Position numbers and translations under genes: made by a program
Notes under the pieces: model-generated
Told to the model about the DNA's origin: nothing
Seen by the model: the letters and a program-made list of their open reading frames with translations, nothing else
Databases searched by the model: none
Source of the DNA: Aquabacterium humicola
Lineage (GTDB): Bacteria; Pseudomonadota; Gammaproteobacteria; Burkholderiales; Burkholderiaceae_C
Length of the DNA: 64,000 bases
Assembly: GCF_030167915.1 (NCBI RefSeq)
Contig: NZ_JARGNB010000002.1
Coordinates: 868,001-932,000, forward strand
Direction of reading: 5' to 3'
In this document: positions 34,105-42,764 of the stretch, piece by piece
Numbering within the stretch: position 1 is the first letter of the stretch
Layout of the letters: each line of letters begins with the position of its first letter

Positions 34105-34201
34105 CGGCGGCACGCCGGCGGGCGGCCATCGTCCGTCCTGAAACGCGCCCCTTTTCCACCGATCGCGAAACACCCCGGCCCGGGACACTGGCCGGGTGTA
34201 C

Positions 34202-34268
34202 AGCCCCCTGCTCACTTCGTTCGCTCCCCCCGAGGGGGGCTCATCGCCCTACGGGCGGCCGGGCGGGC
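34202..34268 (-). repeat. REP-like palindromic repeat, copy A
   Basis: A G/C-rich element with an internal CCCCCC/GGGGGG hairpin and TTCGTTCGC arm lies directly before the methyltransferase start. Its minus strand begins GCCCGCCCGGCCG and shares that 13-mer and a related layout with the element at 53521-53575. Confidence 0.6.
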
Positions 34269-34269
34269 G

Positions 34270-35085
34270 ATGAAGGTCCTGCCCTCGTCGCGTCCGCTCG
34301 CGCTCGCGCTGCCGTGGCCGCTGCCCGCTTTGCTGGCGTGGCTGGCGGCGGCGCTGGCCTGGCGCAGCCTGGGCGGGCTGGGCGAGGGCACCGCCGCGGC
34401 CGCGGCCACCGTCGCCGGCACCGGGATCGCGCTGGCCTGGCCCGCGCTCGGCCGCTGGCGGCGTGTGCTGATGGCCGTCGGCTTCCCCGTCGCGATCGTG
34501 CTGCAGTCCATCGCCACCGGCAGCCTGCCGCCCTGGGCCTGGCTGGTGCCGGTCGCGCTGCTGCTGGCGGCCTACCCGCTGCGCACCTGGGGCGATGCGC
34601 CGCTGTTCCCGACCCCGCCCGATGCGCTCGCCGGCCTGCAGGCCGCGACCGGGCTGCCCGCCGATGCCCGCGTGCTCGATGCCGGCTGCGGCCTCGGCCA
34701 CGGGCTCGAGGCGCTGAAGGCGGCGCTGCCGCAGGCGCGCCTCGAGGGCATCGAATTCAGCCGCCCGATCGCCTTCGCCGCGCGCCGGCGCTGCGGCTTC
34801 GCGCAGGTCCTGCGCGGCGACATGTGGCGCCTGGACTGGTCCGGCTACGACCTGGTCTACCTGTTCCAGCGTCCCGACACGATGGCCCGCGCCGCCGAGA
34901 AGGCCGCGCGCGAGCTGCGGCCCGACGCCTGGCTGGCAAGCCTGGAGTTCGAGGTGCCCGGCGTGAAGGCTGGTGCCGTGCTGCGCAACGTCGCCGGCAA
35001 GCCGGTCTGGCTGTACCAGGCCCGGCACGTCGCCGGTCTTTTCGACCTTTCGGATCGCTCAACCGCCGCCGCGCGCGGCCGATAA
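34270..35085 (+). CDS. Class I SAM-dependent methyltransferase with N-terminal membrane helices
   Basis: The 271-residue protein has three or four hydrophobic helices in its first 110 residues and then a Rossmann methyltransferase domain with motif I VLDAGCGLGHGLEAL, an acidic IEF after strand 2 and YDLVYLFQRP at motif IV. The substrate is unknown. The stop codon TAA (35083-35085) forms part of the -10 of the motA promoter. The start immediately follows a REP-like repeat and lacks a good ribosome site, so a downstream start is possible. Confidence 0.82.
   Translation: MKVLPSSRPLALALPWPLPALLAWLAAALAWRSLGGLGEGTAAAAATVAGTGIALAWPALGRWRRVLMAVGFPVAIVLQSIATGSLPPWAWLVPVALLLAAYPLRTWGDAPLFPTPPDALAGLQAATGLPADARVLDAGCGLGHGLEALKAALPQARLEGIEFSRPIAFAARRRCGFAQVLRGDMWRLDWSGYDLVYLFQRPDTMARAAEKAARELRPDAWLASLEFEVPGVKAGAVLRNVAGKPVWLYQARHVAGLFDLSDRSTAAARGR
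35059..35085 (+). promoter_or_regulatory. FliA (sigma-28) promoter for motAB
   Basis: TCAA, 15 bases, GCCGATAA: a full match to the sigma-28 -10 with ideal spacing, placed inside the end of the methyltransferase gene. The -10 ends 10 bp before the motA ATG, so transcription should start within about five bases of the start codon. Confidence 0.85.
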
Positions 35086-35095
35086 CCGTCGCACT

Positions 35096-35956
35096 ATGTT
35101 CGTCATCATCGGCTGGCTCGTCGCCATCGGCTGCATCTTCGGGGTGTTCATCGCCCACGGGGGCAACATCGGCGTCGTGCTGAAGGCGCTGCCCTTCGAG
35201 ATGGTGACCATCCTCGGCGGCGCGCTCGGCGCCTTCGTCGCCAACAACCAGCCCAAGGTGCTCAAGGCCACCGCCAAGGGCCTGGGCGCCTGCTTCAAGG
35301 GCTCGAAGTACAGCAAGGCGCGCGCGATGGAGCTGCTGGCGCTGCTGTACGACATCCTGCAGAAGGCCCGCAAGGAGGGCCTGATGTCGATCGAGAAGGA
35401 CGTCGAGGACCCGCACAACTCGCCGCTGTTCCAGAAGTACGGCACCGTCGGCTCGGACCACCACGTCAGCGAGTTCATCACCGACTACCTGCGCATGATG
35501 GTCTCGGGCAACTTGAACGCCCACGAGATCGAGTCGCTGATGGACAGCGAGATCGAGACGCACCACCACGAGGCCCACGCCGCCGCCGCCGCGATCCAGC
35601 GCCTGGCCGGCGCGCTGCCGGCCTTCGGCATCGTCGCCGCGGTGCTGGGCGTCGTGAACACGATGGGCTCGGTCGGCCAGCCGCCGGCGGTGCTGGGCGC
35701 GATGATCGGCTCGGCGCTGGTCGGCACCTTCCTCGGCATCCTGCTGGCCTACGGCTTCGCCGAACCGCTCGCCGGCCTGCTCGAGCAGAAGATCGACGAG
35801 GACGGCAAGGAACTGCAGTGCATCAAGACGACGCTGCTGGCGTCGATGCAGGGCTACGCGCCGCAGGTGGCGATCGAGTTCGGCCGCAAGGTGCTGTACT
35901 CCACCGAGCGCCCGACCTTCATCGAGCTCGAGTCCCACGTGAAGGGCAAGAAGTAA
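35096..35956 (+). CDS. motA: Flagellar stator protein MotA
   Basis: The 286-residue protein has the four MotA membrane helices (FVIIGWLVAIGCIFGVFI first; ALPAFGIVAAVLGVV with the channel proline in helix 3), a large cytoplasmic loop with charged residues contacting FliG, and the GYGFAEPL-like tail segment (AYGFAEPLAGLL). No ribosome site precedes the ATG at 35096; with the promoter ending ten bases upstream, the mRNA is likely leaderless. motB follows by 26 bp. Confidence 0.97.
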   Translation: MFVIIGWLVAIGCIFGVFIAHGGNIGVVLKALPFEMVTILGGALGAFVANNQPKVLKATAKGLGACFKGSKYSKARAMELLALLYDILQKARKEGLMSIEKDVEDPHNSPLFQKYGTVGSDHHVSEFITDYLRMMVSGNLNAHEIESLMDSEIETHHHEAHAAAAAIQRLAGALPAFGIVAAVLGVVNTMGSVGQPPAVLGAMIGSALVGTFLGILLAYGFAEPLAGLLEQKIDEDGKELQCIKTTLLASMQGYAPQVAIEFGRKVLYSTERPTFIELESHVKGKK

Positions 35957-35982
35957 GCCCTCGCGGCTAACGGACAAAGACC

Positions 35983-36954
35983 ATGGCCGGCGACGCCAAG
36001 AAACTTCAGCCGATCATCATCAAGCGCGTCAAGAAGGGCGGCCACGGCCACCATGGCGGCGCGTGGAAGATCGCCTACGCGGACTTCGTGACCGCGATGA
36101 TGGCCTTCTTCCTGCTGATGTGGCTGCTGGGCTCGACCACCGAAGGCGACAAGAAGGGCATCGCGGACTATTTCGCGTCGCCGCTGAAGGTGGCGCTGCT
36201 CGGCGGCGGCTCCGGCTCCGGCGATTCGTCTCACGTCGTCAAGGGCGGCGGCCAGGACCTGTCGCGCTCGAACGGCCAGGTGCGCCGCGGCGACGTCGAG
36301 GCCACGCGCTCGACGATCAACCTGCACGTGCTGAAGGAACAGCAGCGCAAGGCCGAGGCCTCGCGCCTGGAGCAGCTGAAGGACCAGATCGAGAACGACC
36401 TGCGCAACAACGCCAAGTTCGCGCAGTTCTCGTCGCAGATCAAGCTCGACATGACCAAGGACGGCCTGCGCATCCAGATCGTCGACGAGCACCAGCGGCC
36501 GATGTTCGACGTCGGCAGCGCGAGCGTGAAACCCTACATGCGCGAACTGCTGCGCGCGATCGGCGCCATCCTCGTCGAGGTGCCGAACCGGCTGACGCTG
36601 GAAGGCCACACCGACGCGACGCCCTTCGGCAGCAACGACCGCGGTTACAGCAACTGGGAGCTGTCGTCCGACCGCGCCAACGCCTCGCGCCGCGAGCTGA
36701 TGGCCGGCGGCCTGGCCGAGGACCGCGTGCTGCGCGTGCAGGGGCTCGCGTCGAGCGCGCCCTTCATCGCCGACGACCCGCTCGACCCGCAGAACCGCCG
36801 CATCAGCATCATCGTGATGAACCGCGACGCCGAGGACCGTTTCTTCCGCCCGCAGCTCGAGTCCGCCGCCCCGGAACCGGCTGCGCAATCCGAGCCGTCG
36901 ATCCGTCCCGAACGACCGATGGTGGTGTCAAGTCAGCCGATCGTCGGCCGATAA
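35983..36954 (+). CDS. motB: Flagellar stator protein MotB
   Basis: The 323-residue protein has the single MotB helix with its proton-carrying Asp34 ([20 protein letters not shown]) and a C-terminal OmpA-like peptidoglycan-binding domain ([11 protein letters not shown] ... [16 protein letters not shown]). It anchors the stator to the cell wall and forms the ion channel with MotA. The aspartate context and length are standard. Confidence 0.97.
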   Translation: MAGDAKKLQPIIIKRVKKGGHGHHGGAWKIAYADFVTAMMAFFLLMWLLGSTTEGDKKGIADYFASPLKVALLGGGSGSGDSSHVVKGGGQDLSRSNGQVRRGDVEATRSTINLHVLKEQQRKAEASRLEQLKDQIENDLRNNAKFAQFSSQIKLDMTKDGLRIQIVDEHQRPMFDVGSASVKPYMRELLRAIGAILVEVPNRLTLEGHTDATPFGSNDRGYSNWELSSDRANASRRELMAGGLAEDRVLRVQGLASSAPFIADDPLDPQNRRISIIVMNRDAEDRFFRPQLESAAPEPAAQSEPSIRPERPMVVSSQPIVGR

Positions 36955-37012
36955 GACCCCCAGCACCTTCTTTCACCGCCGCTCCCCAAAAGCACCATCC
37001 CCGAGGACAGTC

Positions 37013-37411
37013 ATGAGCAACCCCTCCGATCTGAAGTTCCTGATCGTCGATGATTTCTCCACCATGCGCCGCATCGTGCGCGGCCTGCTCAAGGAGATGG
37101 GCTGCAACAACGCCGACGAGGCCGAGGACGGCGCCGTGGCGCTGTCGATGCTGAAGACCTCGCGCTTCGACTTCGTCGTCAGCGACATCAACATGCCGAA
37201 CATGAACGGCTTCGAGCTGCTCAAGGCCATCAAGGCCGACGAGACGCTGAAGCACCTGCCGGTGCTGATGGTGACCGCGGAAGCGCGCAAGGAAGACATC
37301 GTGCTGGCGGCGCAGAGCGGCGCGGCCGGCTACATCGTCAAGCCCTTCACCAAGGCCACCTTGGAAGAGAAGGTGCAGAAGATCATGCAGAAGCTGGCCG
37401 CCACGGCCTGA
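37013..37411 (+). CDS. cheY: Chemotaxis response regulator CheY
   Basis: The 132-residue receiver has the acidic pair at D13/D14 ([12 protein letters not shown]), phospho-acceptor D58 ([12 protein letters not shown]), the switch Thr (VTAEARKED) and the Lys in IVKPFT. It carries the signal from CheA to FliM. It follows motB by 58 bp and precedes cheZ by 26 bp; no cheA/cheW lies in the window. Confidence 0.96.
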   Translation: MSNPSDLKFLIVDDFSTMRRIVRGLLKEMGCNNADEAEDGAVALSMLKTSRFDFVVSDINMPNMNGFELLKAIKADETLKHLPVLMVTAEARKEDIVLAAQSGAAGYIVKPFTKATLEEKVQKIMQKLAATA

Positions 37412-37437
37412 CCCTGACACCACCGGAGTCCACGAAC

Positions 37438-38070
37438 ATGAAGATGGAAGACTTGACCGCGATGGTGCCGAATCAGCCGATCGTCGCCTCGCCCGAGGTG
37501 TTCCAGCAGATCGGCACGATCACGCGCCTGCTGCACGACACGATGCAGCAGCTGGGCGTGATGCCCAAGCTGCAGATCGCCACCGACGGCCTGCCCGACG
37601 CGCGCAGCCGCCTGAGCTACATCGCCACCAAGACCGCCGCGGCGGCCGAGAAGGTGCTGAACTCGGTCGACCAGGCGAAGAGCGAACACGCGAGCATCTC
37701 GGCCGAGACCCGCCGGCTGGCCGATGCGCTGGTGGCCGATCCGGTCAAGGCGGTGGCCTCGGGCGCGGTGATGAACTTCGTCAACGACGTCGAGGCGCGC
37801 ACGCAGAAGATCGATGCGCACCTGACCGACATCATGATGGCCCAGGACTTCCACGACCTGACCGGCCAGGTGGTGGCCAAGGTCGTGACGCTGGCCAACG
37901 ACCTGGAAGACAGCCTCGTCAAGCTGCTGGTGCAGGTGGTGCCGCCCGAGCAGCGCGAGAAGGTCGACCCGAACATCCTGCAGGGCCCGGTCGTCAACCA
38001 CGAGGGTCGCACCGACGTGGTGGCCAACCAGGGCGAGGTCGACGACCTGCTGGCGAGCCTCGGGTTCTGA
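37438..38070 (+). CDS. cheZ: CheY-P phosphatase CheZ
   Basis: The 210-residue helical hairpin protein includes the catalytic segment MAQDFHDLTGQVV, with D140 and Q144 equivalent to the Asp/Gln used to dephosphorylate CheY-P, and the C-terminal CheY-binding peptide (GEVDDLLASLGF). It directly follows cheY. Transcription after it meets three tandem hairpins. Confidence 0.96.
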   Translation: MKMEDLTAMVPNQPIVASPEVFQQIGTITRLLHDTMQQLGVMPKLQIATDGLPDARSRLSYIATKTAAAAEKVLNSVDQAKSEHASISAETRRLADALVADPVKAVASGAVMNFVNDVEARTQKIDAHLTDIMMAQDFHDLTGQVVAKVVTLANDLEDSLVKLLVQVVPPEQREKVDPNILQGPVVNHEGRTDVVANQGEVDDLLASLGF

Positions 38071-38094
38071 CGCCAAAGGGCGTCCTTGGAACAC

Positions 38095-38199
38095 GGCGGC
38101 CTGCGGGCCGCCGTTCGCATTTCTGGCGGCCTGCGGGCCGCCGTTCGCATTTCTGGCGGCCTGCGGGCCGCCGTTGGCATTTCTGGTCGCGTGCGGGCC
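38095..38199 (+). repeat. Three and a half tandem 30-bp hairpin repeats after cheZ (likely terminator array)
   Basis: Three near-identical 30-bp units start at 38095, 38125 and 38155, plus a degraded half-unit at 38185. Each contains GGCGGCCTGCGGGCCGCC, a perfect 7-bp hairpin, then GTTCGCATTTCT. They lie between convergent genes (cheZ and a periplasmic binding protein). They look like a duplicated bidirectional terminator. Confidence 0.8.
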
Positions 38200-38218
38200 T
38201 GAAGGCACCGCGTCCGGA

Positions 38219-38995
38219 TCAGTCGAAGTTCGACTCGATCTTGCGGAACGCCGCCGATTCGCGCGCCGCGGCCAGCGCAGCCCAGAACTTCGCGGCCAGC
38301 GCCGGATGTTCGGCGTGGAAGGGCTTCGAGAAGACCAGGTAGTAGGGCTTCTCGGCCAGCGGCTGCGGCAGGCGCTCGATGCGGGCGCGGAAGGCCGGCT
38401 CGCGCAGCAGGTAGTCGCCTTCCTGCGTCAGCAGCGCGGCGGCCTCCAGGCGGCCGGCCAGCATCTTGCGGAACAGGTCGGCGGCATTCGCGGTGGCTTC
38501 GTCGACCGCGACGCCGGAGCTCTTCAGCTGGTCCACGATCGAGTAGCCCAGCTGCGCGCCGATCGGCTTGTCTGTGCCGTGGATGCGCTTGCCGTCCCAC
38601 TGCACGCCGCTGCCGCGGAGCCGGAACAGGCTGTAGCTCTCGGTGCGCATGCGGCGTTCGACGTCGGGCTTGTCGCCGGCCATCGGGTAGACGGCGAACT
38701 CCAGCCGCTCGCTGCGGAAGCTCGCGGCGACCGCGCCGTCCTGCTTGCCTTGCTCGACCTCGGCGAGGCAGCGCTTCCACGGCTGGGCGGACAACTGCAC
38801 CGACAGCCCGCTGCGCTTGACCGCCAGGTCCAGCAGCGCGAAGTCCAGCCCCTTGGCGTCGACGCCGGTGCGCCAGGGGTACAGCGGGGCCTGGTCGTAG
38901 CACAGCCGCAGCGAGGCCGGCTGCGAACCGGCCGGCGCCATCGCGCCGACGGCGAGCAGCAGACCGAGCGAGCGGAGCAGGCGGGCGAGGGGCAT
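38219..38995 (-). CDS. Periplasmic solute-binding protein (ABC transporter family 3-like)
   Basis: The 258-residue protein has a signal peptide (cleavage near AMAPAGSQPA) and a family-3-like binding domain (LRLCYDQAPLYPW start, QLGYSIVDQLKSSG, DLFRKMLAGRLEAAAL). No permease or ATPase is adjacent, so it may serve as a binding protein for a distant transporter or as a sensor domain protein. ATG 38995 gives a proper signal peptide. It is convergent with cheZ across the hairpin array. Confidence 0.8.
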   Translation of the reverse strand: MPLARLLRSLGLLLAVGAMAPAGSQPASLRLCYDQAPLYPWRTGVDAKGLDFALLDLAVKRSGLSVQLSAQPWKRCLAEVEQGKQDGAVAASFRSERLEFAVYPMAGDKPDVERRMRTESYSLFRLRGSGVQWDGKRIHGTDKPIGAQLGYSIVDQLKSSGVAVDEATANAADLFRKMLAGRLEAAALLTQEGDYLLREPAFRARIERLPQPLAEKPYYLVFSKPFHAEHPALAAKFWAALAAARESAAFRKIESNFD

Positions 38996-39069
38996 CGGGC
39001 GGCGACGGCCCGCGATGGCCGCCGTGCCGCCGATGCTACGCCCGGGCCGGCGTGCCGGCGCAGCGCGCG

Positions 39070-40797
39070 CTACTGGAACGACACGATGCTGAGGATGCTG
39101 TTGTCGCCGCGATCGCTGTAGAAGATCGTGAACTCGCCGTAGGTCTTGGCGGACTGGTCGGCCGGCTTGGCCGTCACGCTCCAGGCGGGGTTGGCGGTCG
39201 CCGTCGGGCCGGGGTAGTTGTAGAAGATGTTGCGGTAGGCCGGGTTCGTGGCGCCGCCGGCATTGCCGACCTTCGGGCCCTGGTTGAATTCCCAGCCCTG
39301 GAACAGCGCCAGCCCGCGGCCGCCCGGCAGCGCCGGCGGTGCGTTCCAGGTCACGCTCATCGGCGCGGGCGTCGCGCTGACGAGGTTGCTCGCCACCTGG
39401 GCCGTCGACAAGGCGCCGAAGTTCAGGCGCGGGAAGCGGTCGGCACTCGGGCCGCTGCCGGCCATGTCGACGAAGCGGACGGGCAGCGTGGTGAGGGTTT
39501 CGTAGTAGGTGGCGATCGGCGTGCGGCCGGCATGGCCGTTGACGGTCTTCCAGCCATCGTCGCTGTAGACATCGAAGCGGAAGACGCTGCCGGCCACCCA
39601 GCCCTGGCCATCGAAGGTGGCGTCGTTGGCGGCGTTGGGCGTGGCGGTGGTGTGGCCGTAGTCGAAGGCGGTCGCGCCCAGGCCGGTGCAGTCGGCGATG
39701 GCCGCCACGGCCGGGTTCGTCGCCGCACGGCAATAGCGGAAGCCGTCTTCATCGAGCCAGTTCAGGAAGTTGCCGGGCTTGCCCAGCAGCTCGGGCGCGC
39801 TGCGCAGCAGGCGCGGGGAGATGAATTTCAGCGAGAACTGCGTCGCGACGCCGCCGACCGTCGCGGCGGGTCCCGGGCCGGTCACGATCACGTAGCTCGC
39901 GTTGCCCATCGGGTCCTCGATGCCCCACTGCACCGAGCGCCGGTAGTTCACCGCGGGCGACAGCGCGGCGCCGCCGGCCAGGGCATGGCGCTGGTCGCGC
40001 ACGTTGCGCGAGCGCACTTCGGCGCGCACCAGCTGCTGGTTGCCGAAGCCGCGCAGCGTCGTCGCCGACTGCGGCGTCGTGCAGCCCGGCGTGCCCGCGG
40101 AACTGCCGCTGATCAGCGTTGTGGTCTGGCCCGCGGCGCGCGTGCCGTCCTTGAAGACGAGGTCGTACTGCACGTCGATCTCCTGGCGCTGGCTGCCGTC
40201 CGGATTGCTGCGGTTGCGTACCGCCAGCACCTGCACGTTGCTGCGCGTGCGGCCGACCTGGTAGGCGTCGCGCTGCGCGTACTTCGCGGCATTGGCGTCC
40301 CAGTCGGCGATGAAGTTGGCCTTGGTGCGGCCGTCGTCGCGCCAGCAGCCGTCGTTCAGCGACATGCGCAGCGCGCCGGTGGCCGGCACCGCGGTGGCGA
40401 ACATCGCGTCGGCGGCGGTGAACAGCGCGTTCACCGCGTCCAGCGTCGCCGCCGGCAGCGGCGTTGCCGACTGCAGCGTGAAGCTCAGGTTGCCGGCGTC
40501 GCGCAGCGTGACGTCGAGGTAGGTCTGGCTGCCGACCTGCACCGCGGGCAGCGTCAGCAGGCCGTCGGCGAAGGTCGCGACGCCGGGCGTCGCCGGCTGC
40601 TGCGGCGTGGCCGCGGCGACCGAGAAGACGAAGTTCGCGTCGGCCTGCAGCCGCACGTTCACGTAGGTGCTGGTGCCGACGCTGACCGAGGGGATGGTCA
40701 CCACGCCGGTCGCGGCATCGAAGTTGATCACCTCGGCCGGGCAGGGGATGCATGCCAGCGCGAACAGGGCCGCGGCGGGAACGGTGAGGCGGGTCAT
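39070..40797 (-). CDS. Secreted protein of unknown function with a duplicated beta-motif
   Basis: The 575-residue protein has a Sec signal (FALACIPCPA before EVINF) and two related N-terminal motifs: VVTIPSVSVGTSTYVNVRLQ near residue 32 and LLTLPAVQVGSQTYLDVTLR near residue 80. The rest is rich in Thr, Asn and Gly, with several Cys (DGCWRDDG, PGCTTP, RYCRA, DCTG) able to form disulfides. I do not recognise a family. GGAGGAA lies before the ATG. It is divergent from the GT41/type I secretion operon but uses its own signal peptide, so it is not obviously that system's substrate. Confidence 0.72.
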   Translation of the reverse strand: MTRLTVPAAALFALACIPCPAEVINFDAATGVVTIPSVSVGTSTYVNVRLQADANFVFSVAAATPQQPATPGVATFADGLLTLPAVQVGSQTYLDVTLRDAGNLSFTLQSATPLPAATLDAVNALFTAADAMFATAVPATGALRMSLNDGCWRDDGRTKANFIADWDANAAKYAQRDAYQVGRTRSNVQVLAVRNRSNPDGSQRQEIDVQYDLVFKDGTRAAGQTTTLISGSSAGTPGCTTPQSATTLRGFGNQQLVRAEVRSRNVRDQRHALAGGAALSPAVNYRRSVQWGIEDPMGNASYVIVTGPGPAATVGGVATQFSLKFISPRLLRSAPELLGKPGNFLNWLDEDGFRYCRAATNPAVAAIADCTGLGATAFDYGHTTATPNAANDATFDGQGWVAGSVFRFDVYSDDGWKTVNGHAGRTPIATYYETLTTLPVRFVDMAGSGPSADRFPRLNFGALSTAQVASNLVSATPAPMSVTWNAPPALPGGRGLALFQGWEFNQGPKVGNAGGATNPAYRNIFYNYPGPTATANPAWSVTAKPADQSAKTYGEFTIFYSDRGDNSILSIVSFQ

Positions 40798-40979
40798 GGA
40801 CTTCCTCCAGCGATGGTGCGAAGGATTCTGGGGAGGTGGCCCCGGCGAGTAATCGTCAGAACCGATGAGGCCCGCCGCGGGGGAAAGGCGCCGGATTCCC
40901 GCGCTTATACGCCCATCGCGCCCGGCGGGGCGCTCCTACGATCGCAGCAGCCCTTCGTCCGTCCGCGACAGCCCCTGCC

Positions 40980-42764
40980 ATGCCCACGACCACTGCAGTG
41001 CCTCCCGCCACCGGCGCCCTGAGCGTGCCCGAGCTGCTGACGCAGGCCAGCGTGCTGCAGCAGGCCGGCCAGCCGGCCGCCGCGGCGGCGCTGTACGAAG
41101 GCTGGCTGGCGACGCAGGACGCGCCGCTGCGCCATGTCGTGCTGTTCAACCTCGGCACGCTGCTGTCGACGCTGCAGCGCGATGCCGACGCCGAAGTCGC
41201 CTACCGCGACGCGCTGCGGCGCCAGCCCGACTTCGCGCATGCGCTGCTGAACCTCGGCCACGTGCTCGAGCGCCGCGGCGCGCACGACGAGGCGCTGGCG
41301 ACCTGGCAGCGTGTCGTCGATACGCAGGCCGTGCCCGAGCTGCGCCTGCATGCGCACAACAACCGCGGCCGGCTGCTCGAGCTGCTGCGCCGCTTCCCGG
41401 AAGCCGAAGCCGAGCTCGCCGCCAGCCTGCAGCTCGAGCCGAAGCAGTTCGACGCCATCCAGCACTACGTGCACCTGCGCCAGAAGCAGTGCAAGTGGCC
41501 TGCGGCCTTGCCGGTCGGCGAGGTGACGCCGTACATGCTGATGATCGGCACCTCGCTGCTGGCGATGATGAGCGAGAGCGACGACCCGGCGCTGCAGCTG
41601 CTGACCGCGCAGCGCTTCGTGCACGAGCGCTGCCCGAAGCCGCCCGCCGCGGCCTTGCACGCCGCGGGCCCGAAGCGCAGCGGCCGCATCCGCATCGGCT
41701 ACCTGTCGGGCGACCTGCACATGCATGCGGTCGGCCTGCTGATCCCCGAGCTCCTGGAACTGCACGACCGCTCGAAGTTCGAGGTCTTCGGCTTTTGCTG
41801 GACGCCCGAGTCGCAGATGCCGCAGCGCCAGCGCCTGCTGCGCGCGCTGGACCAGCATGTGCGGCTGGCCGGCGTCGACGATGCCACCGCCGCGAAGCTG
41901 ATCGCCGAGGCCGGCATCGACGTGCTGGTCGACCTGCAGGGCCTGACCAGCGGCGCGCGGCCCGGCATCCTCGGCCACCGCGCGGCGCCGGTGCAGGTCA
42001 GCTACCTCGGCCTGCCCGGGACGTCGGCGCTGCCGGGCGTCGACTGGATCCTGGCCGACCGCTTCGTGATCCCCGAGCACATGCAGCGCTTCTACAGCGA
42101 GAAGCCGATCTACCTGCCGCATTGCTACCAGGTGTCCGATCGCCATCGCGAGGTGGCGCCGACGCCGCAGCGTTCGAGCTACGGGCTTCCCGACGACCGC
42201 TTCGTCTTCTGCTCGTTCAACAACAACTTCAAGTTCACGCAGGACATGTTCCGCTGCTGGATGCGCATCCTGCAGCAGGTACCGGACAGCGTGCTGTGGC
42301 TGCTGGCCGACAACGAGACCGCGCGCGACAACATGCTGCGCGAGGCCGACGCCCACGCCATCGCGCGGGAGCGCCTGATCTTCGCGCCGCGCGTCGCGCC
42401 GCCGGAATACCTGGCGCGCTTCCAGCTGGCCGACCTGGTGCTCGACACCTTCCCGTACAACGCCGGCACCACCGCCAGCGACGCGCTGTGGATGGGCACG
42501 CCGATCCTGACGCTGGCCGGGCGCAGCTACATCTCGCGCATGGCCGGCAGCCTGCTGACCGCCGTCGGCCTGCCGGACCTCATCACCGAGACACTCGCCG
42601 ACTACGAGCGCCTGGCCGTGGCCATCGGCCGCACGCCGGCGCGGGCCGCGTCGTACAAGCGTTATCTCGCCGAGCACGGCCGGCAGTCGCCGCTGTTCGA
42701 CCTGCCGCGCCTGGTGCGCGACATCGAGACACAATTCGAGCGCCTGGCGCTCGCGCAGCGTTGA
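40980..42764 (+). CDS. TPR-containing O-GlcNAc transferase-like glycosyltransferase (GT41, SPINDLY type)
   Basis: The 594-residue protein has TPR repeats in residues 15-165 (AEVAYRDALRRQPDFAHALL) and a GT41 catalytic part: RIRIGYLSGDLHMHAVG, the GHRAAPVQVSYLGLPGTS region, a CSFNNNFKFTQDM segment and DTFPYNAGTTASDALWMGTP, which binds the UDP-sugar. Such enzymes add sugar to Ser/Thr or Asn of proteins in the cytoplasm. Its stop shares a base with the next gene (TGATG), tying it to a type I secretion ABC transporter; glycosylation of the exported protein is the natural inference, with flagellin as an alternative target. Confidence 0.88.
   Translation: MPTTTAVPPATGALSVPELLTQASVLQQAGQPAAAAALYEGWLATQDAPLRHVVLFNLGTLLSTLQRDADAEVAYRDALRRQPDFAHALLNLGHVLERRGAHDEALATWQRVVDTQAVPELRLHAHNNRGRLLELLRRFPEAEAELAASLQLEPKQFDAIQHYVHLRQKQCKWPAALPVGEVTPYMLMIGTSLLAMMSESDDPALQLLTAQRFVHERCPKPPAAALHAAGPKRSGRIRIGYLSGDLHMHAVGLLIPELLELHDRSKFEVFGFCWTPESQMPQRQRLLRALDQHVRLAGVDDATAAKLIAEAGIDVLVDLQGLTSGARPGILGHRAAPVQVSYLGLPGTSALPGVDWILADRFVIPEHMQRFYSEKPIYLPHCYQVSDRHREVAPTPQRSSYGLPDDRFVFCSFNNNFKFTQDMFRCWMRILQQVPDSVLWLLADNETARDNMLREADAHAIARERLIFAPRVAPPEYLARFQLADLVLDTFPYNAGTTASDALWMGTPILTLAGRSYISRMAGSLLTAVGLPDLITETLADYERLAVAIGRTPARAASYKRYLAEHGRQSPLFDLPRLVRDIETQFERLALAQR

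Noticed and set aside
38095-38199. Possible CRISPR-like repeat array
   Set aside because: Units are directly adjacent with no spacers and no cas genes are nearby.
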